From positions 1 through 64,000 of the forward strand of contig NZ_NIQU01000013.1 in the NCBI RefSeq assembly GCF_002741105.1: a stretch of DNA of 64,000 nt, written 5' to 3'. Of this stretch, positions 28,594-36,510 are shown in pieces. The stretch's first letter is position 1. Each line of letters begins with the position of its first letter. This stretch comes from Pseudomonas sediminis. Lineage in GTDB: Bacteria > Pseudomonadota > Gammaproteobacteria > Pseudomonadales > Pseudomonadaceae. A program made the position numbers and the translations under genes. Below the pieces are notes generated by a model that was given only the letters and a program-made list of their open reading frames with translations, was not told the DNA's origin and ran no database searches.

Positions 28594-29094
28594 TCAGTCC
28601 AGCAAACTACGAAACATCACATGGCAATCTACCAAACCATGCCGGGCGTGGCGGTAGGCCTTGGGCAAGGTGCCGACTATCGCGAAGCCGTGTTTCTGCC
28701 ACAGCGCGACCGCGACCTCGTTGGTGGCCACCACGCTGTTGAACTGCATGGCGCTGAAGCCCAGCTCGCGCGCCACCTGCAGCGAATGAGCGCAGAGCCG
28801 GCTGGCGATGCCGCGGCCACGGGCAGCCAGGGCGGTCATATAGCCGCAGTTGCATACGTGGTCACCCGGCCCAGCGGCATTGGCCTTAATGTAGTAGGTG
28901 CCAAGAATCTGCCCACCGTCTTCGGCGACGAAGGTAGCGCGCGGCAGTTCGACCCAGGTTTTCCAGGCCGTTTCGCGATCCATGTTCGGGTCGAAGGCGT
29001 AGGTTTCTTGCGCCTGCACCACGTCACGGATGATCGGCCAGACCTGGTCGAAATCGGCCGCTTCGATGGACCGGATGATCAGTTCATCGCTCAC
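28594..29094 (-). CDS. GNAT family N-acetyltransferase
   Basis: 166 residues. Acetyl-CoA binding region GYMTALAARGRGIASRLCAHSLQVARELGFSAMQFN with the Q/R-x-x-G-x-G/A pattern, preceded by TYYIKANAAGPGDHVCNCGYM. Acceptor substrate unknown. Its start overlaps the gamma-carbonic anhydrase stop by four bases, so the two are translationally coupled. Confidence 0.9.
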   Translation of the reverse strand: MSDELIIRSIEAADFDQVWPIIRDVVQAQETYAFDPNMDRETAWKTWVELPRATFVAEDGGQILGTYYIKANAAGPGDHVCNCGYMTALAARGRGIASRLCAHSLQVARELGFSAMQFNSVVATNEVAVALWQKHGFAIVGTLPKAYRHARHGLVDCHVMFRSLLD

Positions 29095-29633
29095 TGGTCG
29101 TAGCCTTCAGCCAGGTGCAGATCCTTGAGTTTCACGTAGTTACCGGCCGTGTAGCTGAAGAAGTTGCGTTCCTTGTCGGTCAGCGGGCGGGCCTGTTTCA
29201 CCGGGCTGCCGACGTAGAGATAGCCGCTTTCCAGGCGTTTGCCCGGCGGCACCAGTGAGCCTGCGCCGATGATCACTTCGTCCTCAACCACCGCGCCGTC
29301 CATGACGATGCTGCCCATGCCGACCAGAATCCGGTTGCCCAGGGTGCAGCCATGCAGGGTGACCTTATGCCCGACGGTCACTTCGTCACCGATGATCAGC
29401 GGGTAGCCATCGGGGTTGAACGGCCCGGCGTGGGTGATGTGCAGCACGCTACCGTCTTGCACGCTGGTGCGCGCGCCAATGCGGATGCGGTGCATGTCGC
29501 CACGGATCACGGTCATCGGCCAGACCGAGCTATCCTCACCCAGTTCGACGTCACCGATGACCACGGCGCTGGCATCGACGAAAGCCCTTTCGCCAAGCTG
29601 TGGAGTGGCTTGTTGGTAAGTACGAATCGCCAC
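29091..29633 (-). CDS. Gamma-class carbonic anhydrase family protein
   Basis: 180 residues built of hexapeptide repeats forming a left-handed beta-helix (VVIGDVELGEDSSVWPMTVIRGDMHRIRIG, HITHAGPFNPDGYPLIIGDEVTVGHKVTLHGCTLG). The three histidines expected for metal binding are in HITHAG, VGHKV and LHGC. Related to PA0066/YrdA. Trimeric zinc or iron enzyme; carbonic anhydrase activity has been shown for some but not all members. Neighbour of prlC as in P. aeruginosa. Confidence 0.9.
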   Translation of the reverse strand: MAIRTYQQATPQLGERAFVDASAVVIGDVELGEDSSVWPMTVIRGDMHRIRIGARTSVQDGSVLHITHAGPFNPDGYPLIIGDEVTVGHKVTLHGCTLGNRILVGMGSIVMDGAVVEDEVIIGAGSLVPPGKRLESGYLYVGSPVKQARPLTDKERNFFSYTAGNYVKLKDLHLAEGYDQ

Positions 29634-29763
29634 GATAGAAATCTCCTGGGCTGCGGGAAAGCTTGATTCTAATTAAGATCACCCCCATGTCGGTTGTAAT
29701 CGCGCCAGAATTATTACTGCTCTGCGCCGCAACCCCACATTCATTCGCCACAGGTGCCTCGTC

Positions 29764-31812
29764 GTGACCGCGAACAATCCCCTGCTGCAAGACTTCGACC
29801 TGCCGCCCTACTCGCAGATCAAACCGGAACACGTCGAGCCCGCCGTCGACCAGATTCTGGCGGACAGCCGCACCGCCATCGCCAAACTGCTCGAGGCGCA
29901 GCAGACCAATCCGAGCTGGGATGGTCTGGTGCTGGCGCTGGACGAGCTGGGCGCGCGCCTGGGTCGTGCCTGGAGCCCGGTGAGCCACCTCAACGCCGTA
30001 TGTAACAGTGCCGAACTACGCACCGCCTACGAGGCCTGCCTGCCCAAGCTGTCGGAATACTGGACCGAAATGGGCCAGAACAAGCCGCTGTTCGAGGCCT
30101 ATGACGCGCTGGCCAAGAGCCCGGCAGCCGAAGGCTTCGACGTGGCGCAGCAGACCATTCTCGAACACGCCCTGCGTGACTTCCGCCTGTCCGGCATCGA
30201 CCTGCCGGCCGAGCAGCAGAAGCGCTATGGCGAAATCCAGATGCGTCTGTCCGAGCTGACCAGCAAGTTCTCCAACCAGTTGCTCGACGCCACCCAGGCC
30301 TGGACCAAGCACATCACCGACGAGACGCGCCTGAGCGGCCTGACCGACTCGGCCAAGGCGCAGATGAAACAGGCCGCCGAAGCCAAGAGCCTGGAAGGCT
30401 GGCTGATAACCCTGGAATTCCCCAGCTACTACGCGGTGATGACCTACGCCGACGACCGCGCGCTGCGCGAAGAGGTGTACGCCGCCTACTGCACCCGCGC
30501 CTCCGACCAGGGCCCGAATGCCGGGCAGAACGACAACGGCCCGTTGATGGCCGAAATTCTCGACCTGCGCCAGGAACTGGCGCGCCTGCTCGGCTTCGCC
30601 AATTACAGCGAGCTGAGCCTGGCCAGCAAGATGGCCGAGAACACCGACCAGGTGCTGAGCTTCCTGCGTGACCTGGCGGTGCGCAGCAAGCCCTTCGCCG
30701 AGCAGGATCTGAGCGAGCTGAAAGCCTTCGCCACCGAGCAAGGCCTGGATGACCTGCAAAGCTGGGACGTCGGCTACTACAGCGAGCGCCTGCGCCAGCA
30801 GCGCTACAGCATCTCCCAGGAAGAAGTGCGCGCCTGGTTCCCAGTGGACAAGGTGCTCACCGGCCTGTTCGCCATCGTGCAGAAGCTCTACGGCATCGAG
30901 ATTCGCGAGCTGAAAGGCTTCGACACCTGGCACCCGGACGTGCGCCTGTTCGAGATTCAGGAGAACGGCCAGCACGTCGGTCGCTTCTTCTTCGATCTCT
31001 ACGCCCGTGCCAACAAGCGCGGCGGCGCCTGGATGGACGGCGCACGCGACAAACGCCGCACTGCCGACGGCCAACTGATCGCCCCGGTAGCCAACCTGGT
31101 GTGCAACTTCACCCCGCCGGTCGCTGGTAAACCGGCGCTGCTGACCCACGACGAGGTCACCACCCTGTTCCACGAGTTCGGCCATGGCCTGCATCACCTG
31201 CTGACCCGCGTCGAGCACGCCGGCGCCTCGGGCATCAACGGCGTGGCCTGGGACGCGGTCGAGCTGCCGAGCCAGTTCATGGAGAACTGGTGCTGGGAGC
31301 CGGAAGGCCTGGCGCTGATCTCCGGCCACTATGAAACCGGCGAGGCGCTGCCACAGGCCATGCTGGACAAGATGCTGGCGGCGAAGAACTTCCAGTCCGG
31401 GCTGATGATGGTGCGCCAGCTGGAGTTCTCCCTGTTCGACTTCGAACTGCATGCCACCCACGGCGACGGCCGCAGCGCGCTGGACGTGATCGAGGCGATC
31501 CGCAGCGAAGTCTCGGTGCTGCGTCCGCCGGCCTACAACCGCTTCGCCAACGGCTTCGCACACATCTTCGCCGGTGGCTATGCGGCCGGCTACTACAGCT
31601 ACAAGTGGGCCGAAGTGCTCAGCGCCGATGCCTTCTCGAAATTCGAGGAAGAAGGCGTGTTCAACGCCGATACCGGCCGCGCCTTCCGCGAAGCTATCCT
31701 CGCCCGTGGCGGCTCGCAGGCGCCGATGGTGCTGTTCGTTGACTTCCGCGGTCGTGAGCCGAGCATCGACGCCCTGCTGCGTCACCTCGGCCTGAGCCAG
31801 GAGGCCGCATGA
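29764..31812 (+). CDS. prlC: Oligopeptidase A (M3 metallopeptidase)
   Basis: 682 residues, GTG start at 29764 (MTANNPLLQDFDLPPYSQIKPEHVEPAVDQIL). Zinc motif HEFGH at residues 470-474 (VTTLFHEFGHGLHHLLTRVEHAG), and the thimet/M3 C-terminal region FANGFAHIFAGGYAAGYYSYKWAEVLSADAF. It degrades short cytoplasmic peptides, including cleaved signal peptides. The stop overlaps the start of yheV by four bases. Divergent from the gamma-carbonic anhydrase gene, matching the P. aeruginosa PA0066-PA0068 order. Confidence 0.95.
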   Translation: MTANNPLLQDFDLPPYSQIKPEHVEPAVDQILADSRTAIAKLLEAQQTNPSWDGLVLALDELGARLGRAWSPVSHLNAVCNSAELRTAYEACLPKLSEYWTEMGQNKPLFEAYDALAKSPAAEGFDVAQQTILEHALRDFRLSGIDLPAEQQKRYGEIQMRLSELTSKFSNQLLDATQAWTKHITDETRLSGLTDSAKAQMKQAAEAKSLEGWLITLEFPSYYAVMTYADDRALREEVYAAYCTRASDQGPNAGQNDNGPLMAEILDLRQELARLLGFANYSELSLASKMAENTDQVLSFLRDLAVRSKPFAEQDLSELKAFATEQGLDDLQSWDVGYYSERLRQQRYSISQEEVRAWFPVDKVLTGLFAIVQKLYGIEIRELKGFDTWHPDVRLFEIQENGQHVGRFFFDLYARANKRGGAWMDGARDKRRTADGQLIAPVANLVCNFTPPVAGKPALLTHDEVTTLFHEFGHGLHHLLTRVEHAGASGINGVAWDAVELPSQFMENWCWEPEGLALISGHYETGEALPQAMLDKMLAAKNFQSGLMMVRQLEFSLFDFELHATHGDGRSALDVIEAIRSEVSVLRPPAYNRFANGFAHIFAGGYAAGYYSYKWAEVLSADAFSKFEEEGVFNADTGRAFREAILARGGSQAPMVLFVDFRGREPSIDALLRHLGLSQEAA

Positions 31813-32096
31813 GCGACGCCCCGGTGAACAGCACGCCAAAACGCTTCATCGCCGGTGCCGTGTGCCCGGCGTGCAGCGAGACCGATAGCATCAAGATGTG
31901 GAACGTCGACGGCGTGCCGCACCGTGAATGCGTCAAGTGCGGCTATGCCGACACCCTCGACGCACGCGGCAACTCGGTGCCCAAGGAGATTCCCACGCGG
32001 GTCAACGTCAGCAGCCTGAAGCCCAAGGCTGCCGACCCCAACGTGCAGGCGGTGCAGTTCTTTCCCAATCCCAAGCTGAAGAAGCCAAGCGAGTGA
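31809..32096 (+). CDS. yheV: YheV family putative zinc ribbon protein
   Basis: 95 residues. Four-cysteine zinc ribbon CPAC...CVKC (FIAGAVCPACSETDSIKMW, HRECVKCGYADTL), followed by a basic tail ending PNPKLKKPSE. Conserved next to prlC in gammaproteobacteria; function unknown. Start ATG overlaps the prlC stop (ATGA). Confidence 0.92.
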   Translation: MSDAPVNSTPKRFIAGAVCPACSETDSIKMWNVDGVPHRECVKCGYADTLDARGNSVPKEIPTRVNVSSLKPKAADPNVQAVQFFPNPKLKKPSE

Positions 32097-32100
32097 TCCG

Positions 32101-32158
32101 TAGCCCGGATGCAATCCGGGGAATGCTTGGCGCGCTGCCCCGGATTGCATCCGGGCTA
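32101..32158. repeat. Large perfect palindromic element after yheV
   Basis: Left arm 32101-32121 begins TAGCCCGGATGCAATCCGGG; right arm 32138-32158 is its exact complement, 21 bases, loop 16 bases. It can end or protect the prlC-yheV mRNA. The right-arm unit CCCCGGATTGCATCCGGGC also occurs at 54668-54686. It is therefore a dispersed intergenic repeat rather than a gene-specific terminator. Confidence 0.85.
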
Positions 32159-32180
32159 CACAACGGCCGCTTGTTAGTTC

Positions 32181-32305
32181 CGTAGGGTGGGTTAGCGGCG
32201 CCGAGCGTCGATTTCGCAAGCACCATTAGAGGTCGCGTGCTCGGATGGCCGCCCCACGTAATCCACCAAGCGATGGATCGTGTTGCGCCGATGATGCAGG
32301 CGAGT
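32181..32305. repeat. Dispersed intergenic repeat (GTAGGGTGGGTTA type), degenerate copy
   Basis: The 22-base start CGTAGGGTGGGTTAGCGGCGCC (32181-32202, given here in two parts: CGTAGGGTGGG, TTAGCGGCGCC) is identical to 37836-37857. The continuation, including CGTAATCCACCAAGCGATGG and GTTGCGCCGATG, is a diverged version of the same element. Boundaries at the right are approximate. Together with 32101-32158 this fills the gap between yheV and the AraC gene. Confidence 0.7.
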
Positions 32306-32320
32306 TGCACCCGCATGACT

Positions 32321-33112
32321 TTACTCGCGGAAGAACTCCCCGGGCGTCGCACCGAACTGGCGGCGAAAAGCAGCGATAAACGCCGATAGCGAGTCATAGC
32401 CGCAGGCCAGCGCCACATCGGTGACACGCTCGCCCTGCTCCAGCGGGGTGAGCGCATCGAGCAGGCGTTGGCGCTGGCGCCACACGCGAAAGCTCAGGCC
32501 CGTTTCACGCAGGAACAACCGGCTCAGGGTCTTTTCCGACACCCCCAGGCGCTCGCCCCATTCGGCCAGCCCCAGCTGACGCAGCGTCGCATCCTCCAGC
32601 CCCTGACAGACCTCGCGCAGCCGCGCGTCTTGCGGCAACGGCAGCATCAGCGCCACGTCCGGTGCAGCGCGCAGCTCGTCCAGCAACACCGCAGCCAGCC
32701 TGCCTGGTGCGCCCTGCTCGTCATACTCGGCCGGTAACGCACTGAAGCCGCGAATCAGCTCGCGCAGTAGCGGGCTGACCGCCAGCACTCGGCATTCGGC
32801 CGGGCCCCAGGGCACCGCGCTGCCGTCGATGTACAGACTGCGCATCTCCGTGCGCGGCGAACTGAACACCTGGTGCTCGACACCTGCCGGTACCCACACC
32901 GCGCGCTGTGGCGGAGCGACGAAGCGCGCGCCAAGAGTCTGCACCTCGAGTACCCCGGCGATAGCGTAGGACAGTTGCACCCAGGGGTGCGTATGGCGAA
33001 AGGTCAGGGCGCGGTTGGTCAGCGATTCGGTGCGGCCATAGAGTGGCCGAGGCAGGCTCGGCAGCTCGGGCAGGCTGCGATGCAGGGTGGCGGGCTGTCT
33101 GTTTGTCGACAC
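32321..33112 (-). CDS. AraC-family regulator with cupin-type N-terminal domain
   Basis: 263 residues if translation begins with GTG at 33112 (MSTNRQPATLHRSLPELPSL). A much longer open frame to 34099 runs antisense to the neighbouring transporter and is not credible. The cupin part includes TFRHTHPWVQLSYAIAGVLEVQT; the C-terminal HTH pair is AEWGERLGVSEKTLSRLFLRETGLSFRVWRQR and VTDVALACGYDSLSAFIAAFRRQFGATPGEFF. NimR-like. Probably controls the divergent bile-acid-symporter-family gene. Confidence 0.85.
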   Translation of the reverse strand: MSTNRQPATLHRSLPELPSLPRPLYGRTESLTNRALTFRHTHPWVQLSYAIAGVLEVQTLGARFVAPPQRAVWVPAGVEHQVFSSPRTEMRSLYIDGSAVPWGPAECRVLAVSPLLRELIRGFSALPAEYDEQGAPGRLAAVLLDELRAAPDVALMLPLPQDARLREVCQGLEDATLRQLGLAEWGERLGVSEKTLSRLFLRETGLSFRVWRQRQRLLDALTPLEQGERVTDVALACGYDSLSAFIAAFRRQFGATPGEFFRE

Positions 33113-33193
33113 TTGCTGGCTCTTTAGCGTTAGCCGGAAATTTTCGATGACGATAGTCTGGCGCCCTCCTGTATCGCAAGTCCGAGATTCGCC

Positions 33194-34180
33194 ATGTTCC
33201 TGCGCCGCCTGCTGCCTGACAATTTCACCCTGACCCTGCTCGCCGTGGTACTCGCCGCCACGCTGCTGCCTGCCAGCGGTCAGGTCGCCACGATCTTCGA
33301 GTGGATCACCAACCTGGCCATCGCCCTGCTGTTCTTCATGCACGGCGCCAAACTGTCGCGCCAGGCGATTCTCGCTGGCGCCGGACACTGGCGTCTGCAC
33401 CTGCTGGTGTTCGCCTGCACCTTCATCCTTTTCCCGCTGCTCGGCCTGGCACTCAAGCCGGCTCTGGAGCCGCTGCTGGGCAAAGAGCTGTACCTGGGCA
33501 TGCTCTACCTGTGCGCCCTGCCGGCCACCGTACAATCGGCCATCGCCTTCACCTCGCTGGCGCGCGGCAACATCCCGGCGGCGATCTGCAGCGCAGCAGC
33601 CTCCAGTCTGCTGGGTATCTTCCTCACTCCGCTGCTGGTGGCCTTCCTGATGGGCGTGCACGGCGACAACGGCTCGACCCTCGATGCCATCGGCAAGATC
33701 AGCCTGCAGCTGCTGCTGCCGTTCGTTCTCGGCCAGATCGCTCAGCGCTGGATCGGCGGTTGGGTCAACCAGAACAAGAGCTGGCTGAAATACGTCGACC
33801 AGAGCTCGATCCTGCTGGTGGTCTACACCGCCTTCAGCGCCGCGGTGATCGGCGGCCTGTGGCAGCAGGTGCCGCTGGCCACTCTGCTGCTGGTGATTGC
33901 CGCCTGCTGCGTGTTGTTGGCGCTGGCCCTGGTGCTGACCCATATGCTGGGCAAATGGCTGGGCTTCAGCCTGGAAGACCGCATCACCATCCTCTTCTGT
34001 GGCTCGAAAAAGAGCCTGGCCACCGGCGTGCCGATGGCACAGGTGCTGTTCGCCGGCAGCGCCATCGGCGTGCTGATCCTGCCGCTGATGCTGTTCCACC
34101 AGATCCAGTTGATGGTCTGCGCGGTGCTGGCACAGCGTTACGCCAAACGCGAGGAGGCACCGCAGACCGCGGCCGTCTGA
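33194..34180 (+). CDS. Bile acid:sodium symporter family protein
   Basis: 328 residues, about nine to ten helices: ATIFEWITNLAIALLFFMHGAKLSRQAI, LYLCALPATVQSAIAFTSLARGNIPAAICSAAASSLLGIFLTPLL, FCGSKKSLATGVPMAQVLF. This is the YfeH-type subfamily (SBF-like) rather than true bile acid carriers. Substrate unknown; some relatives export arsenite- or sulphur-like anions or organic acids. Divergent from the AraC regulator with an 81-base gap. Confidence 0.88.
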   Translation: MFLRRLLPDNFTLTLLAVVLAATLLPASGQVATIFEWITNLAIALLFFMHGAKLSRQAILAGAGHWRLHLLVFACTFILFPLLGLALKPALEPLLGKELYLGMLYLCALPATVQSAIAFTSLARGNIPAAICSAAASSLLGIFLTPLLVAFLMGVHGDNGSTLDAIGKISLQLLLPFVLGQIAQRWIGGWVNQNKSWLKYVDQSSILLVVYTAFSAAVIGGLWQQVPLATLLLVIAACCVLLALALVLTHMLGKWLGFSLEDRITILFCGSKKSLATGVPMAQVLFAGSAIGVLILPLMLFHQIQLMVCAVLAQRYAKREEAPQTAAV

Positions 34181-34220
34181 TCGACGCCGCGATAGAAGGA
34201 CTTGCTCGGGCGCTAAATAA

Positions 34221-34236
34221 CTGTATTTTTATACAG
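34221..34236. promoter_or_regulatory. LexA (SOS) box upstream of the radical SAM gene
   Basis: CTGTATTTTTATACAG matches the LexA consensus CTG-N10-CAG with TA-rich centre and symmetric CTGTAT/ATACAG arms. It lies 19 bases before the start codon at 34256, overlapping the likely -10 region. This predicts repression by LexA and induction on DNA damage. As I recall, PA0069 of P. aeruginosa is also listed in the LexA regulon. Confidence 0.88.
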
Positions 34237-34255
34237 TATATTTTGGAGTCCGAGC

Positions 34256-35317
34256 ATGTCCGTCAGCCTGCCGCCACGTGGCCGTGGCACCGCCAGCAAC
34301 CCGCACAACCGCTATGCGCCAACCCGCTCGCAGCAGGAAGACGACGGCTGGTATCAGGACGAAACACCGCCAAGTCGCGCCACCGAAGTGCGCAAGGAGC
34401 AGGCGAAGACGGCGATCACTCGCAATAACTCACCGGACGTCGGCTTCGACCGCTCGGTGAATCCCTACCGCGGCTGTGAACATGGCTGCATCTACTGCTT
34501 CGCCAGGCCAACTCACGCCTACTGGGACATGTCGCCCGGCATCGACTTCGAAACCCGTCTGATCGCCAAGACCAACCTGGCCGAGCGCCTCGAGGAGCAA
34601 CTGCAGAAACCCGGCTACGTGCCACAGCCGATTGCCCTTGGCATGAATACCGACGCCTACCAGCCCATCGAGCGTGAACAGCGCCTGACCCGCCAGACCC
34701 TGGAAATACTGCTGCGCTACAAGCACCCGCTGCACCTGATCACCAAGGGCTCGCTGATCCTGCGCGACCTCGACCTGCTCAGCGAGCTGGCCCACCACAA
34801 CCTGGTCAGCGTGGCCTTCAGCCTGACAACCCTGGATGACGAGCTGAAACGCATCATGGAGCCGCGTACCGCCGCTCCAGCAGCTCGCCTGCGTGCCATG
34901 CGCACGCTGCACGAGGCGGGTGTTCCGGTGAGCGCGATGTGCGCGCCGATGATCCCCATGATCAACGACATGGAACTGGAGACCCTGCTCGAAGCCTCAG
35001 CCGATGCTGGCGCGCGCTCGGCCGGCTACGTGCTGCTGCGCCTGCCGCTGGAGATCGCCGGGTTGTTCGAGGAGTGGCTGCAGGTACACTTTCCGGATCG
35101 CGCCGCGCACGTGATGAGCCTGATTCGCCAGAACCGCGGCGGCAAGAATTACGACAGCCGCTTCGGCAGCCGCATGCGTGGCGAGGGCCAGTTCGCTGAA
35201 CTGCTGGAACAGCGTTTTCGTCTGGCGCGACGCAAGCTCGGCCTGGATCGGCGCGGCAGCGTGATGCTGGACTGTTCGCAGTTCTGCCCGCCGGGTGCGC
35301 AATTGAGCCTGCTCTGA
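34256..35317 (+). CDS. PA0069 family radical SAM protein, SOS-controlled
   Basis: 353 residues. The iron-sulphur motif C-x3-C-x2-C is Cys74, Cys78, Cys81 in NPYRGCEHGCIYCFARPTHAYWDM, as in the spore photoproduct lyase-like / Rv2578c-type radical SAM subgroup. Other regions: PIALGMNTDAYQPIE, LITKGSLILRDLDLL, PMIPMINDMELE, GGKNYDSRFGSRMRGEG. The LexA box upstream points to a role in DNA-damage response; reaction and substrate are unknown. Confidence 0.9.
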   Translation: MSVSLPPRGRGTASNPHNRYAPTRSQQEDDGWYQDETPPSRATEVRKEQAKTAITRNNSPDVGFDRSVNPYRGCEHGCIYCFARPTHAYWDMSPGIDFETRLIAKTNLAERLEEQLQKPGYVPQPIALGMNTDAYQPIEREQRLTRQTLEILLRYKHPLHLITKGSLILRDLDLLSELAHHNLVSVAFSLTTLDDELKRIMEPRTAAPAARLRAMRTLHEAGVPVSAMCAPMIPMINDMELETLLEASADAGARSAGYVLLRLPLEIAGLFEEWLQVHFPDRAAHVMSLIRQNRGGKNYDSRFGSRMRGEGQFAELLEQRFRLARRKLGLDRRGSVMLDCSQFCPPGAQLSLL

Positions 35318-35377
35318 CTTGGCAGCCCGTCTCGATATGTTAAAACGTGGTGATCGAGGTACTGGCCAACGACAACC

Positions 35378-36283
35378 ATGAACCGCACATCCCGCGTAGC
35401 CGACCCGTCCTACGAACTGATGGACGACCACGAAGGCCATTCGCTGATCTACCGTCAGCACGGCTTTCCCTCGCCCCTGGTGCGCTGGCACTTTCACAAG
35501 GAATACGAGCTGCACCTGATCGTCGCCAGCTCCGGCAAGGTATTCATCGGCGACTACATCGGCAACTTCTCCCCCTACACCCTGTTCCTCACCGGCCCTG
35601 GTCTGCCGCACAACTGGATCAGCCAGGTCGAGGAAGGCGAGGTGGTGGAAACACGCGACATGCTGGTCAACTTCACCGATGAAGTACTGGAAAGCGGTAC
35701 CGCCGTGTTCGCCGAGCTCAATATCCTGCAACCCTTGCTGGCCCGCGCGCAGTTCGGTATCGAGTTCCGTGACCCGCAGATGATTCGCGAAGCCGGTGTA
35801 CTGATGGGCAAGATCGCCAGTAGCCGGGGCATCACGCGCCTGGGCCACTTTTTCATCCTCATGGAACTACTCGCCGGCAGTGAGGATTACCAGCTGCTCT
35901 CGGCCGTGACCTCGTCGGAGCTGGGCGACGAGCAGCATGTCGAACGCATCAACCGGGCAGTGGACTACATCTTCCAACACTACGCGCAAGGCATCAGCCA
36001 GGAAGAAGTCGCCGACCACCTGGGCATGACCACCACCTACTTCTCGCGCTTCTTCAAGCAAGCCACCGGCCGCGGCTTCGTCGAGTTCGTCAATCGCCTG
36101 CGGGTGAGCAAATCCTGCGAACTGCTGAGCAAGAGCGACAAGCCGGTGACCGACGTGTGCTTCGAGTCCGGCTTCAGCAACATTTCCAACTTCAACCGCC
36201 GTTTCCAGCAGCTCAAGGGCATGACCCCATCGGGCTATCGCAAGCTCGCGGTACAGCGCCTGACCGAGCAAAACCTGTACTGA
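35378..36283 (+). CDS. mtlR: AraC-family activator of the mannitol/polyol operon
   Basis: 301 residues, almost the same length as P. fluorescens MtlR. N-terminal cupin-like domain (VRWHFHKEYELHLIVASSGKVFIGDYIGNF), C-terminal HTH pair (SQEEVADHLGMTTTYFSRFFKQATGRGFVEFVN and VTDVCFESGFSNISNFNRRFQQLKGMTPSGYRK). It directly precedes the mtl operon on the same strand, with a 227-base gap holding a predicted promoter. Expected to activate transport and catabolism of mannitol, sorbitol and arabitol. Confidence 0.92.
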   Translation: MNRTSRVADPSYELMDDHEGHSLIYRQHGFPSPLVRWHFHKEYELHLIVASSGKVFIGDYIGNFSPYTLFLTGPGLPHNWISQVEEGEVVETRDMLVNFTDEVLESGTAVFAELNILQPLLARAQFGIEFRDPQMIREAGVLMGKIASSRGITRLGHFFILMELLAGSEDYQLLSAVTSSELGDEQHVERINRAVDYIFQHYAQGISQEEVADHLGMTTTYFSRFFKQATGRGFVEFVNRLRVSKSCELLSKSDKPVTDVCFESGFSNISNFNRRFQQLKGMTPSGYRKLAVQRLTEQNLY

Positions 36284-36410
36284 ATCAGCAGCAGCACTCT
36301 GCGCCAATATCGCCCACAACCCTCATGCCAGGCAGTTTCTCCGACGGCCTGATTGGTTTGCGCTTCCTCTTCGAGTGCAAAAAAGTATCGATAGCTGTGC
36401 GTTCAAGGAT

Positions 36411-36439
36411 TTGTCCGCACGCGCTTGCGGGGGTGTAAT
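36411..36439 (+). promoter_or_regulatory. Predicted promoter of the mtl operon
   Basis: -35 TTGTCC (36411-36416), exactly 17 bases, -10 TGTAAT (36434-36439), 72 bases before the mtlE start. Just upstream, GTGC at 36375 and 36397 start two loosely similar A-rich segments about 22 bases apart, with TATCGATA between. This layout, direct half-sites abutting the -35, is normal for AraC-type activators such as MtlR. Confidence 0.5.
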
Positions 36440-36510
36440 CCGGCCCGAGCGAAACAAAAACAATAATGTTCTTCCGTAGCCGTGCTGGCGCGGGAGAGGA
36501 GTTCACAAAC

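Noticed and set aside
30016..31839. 607-codon minus-strand frame opposite prlC
   Set aside because: A shadow frame; prlC has the conserved zinc motif and expected length.
33113..34099. N-terminal extension of the AraC-type gene at 32321
   Set aside because: The extension is antisense to the bile-acid-symporter-family gene and has reverse-frame composition.
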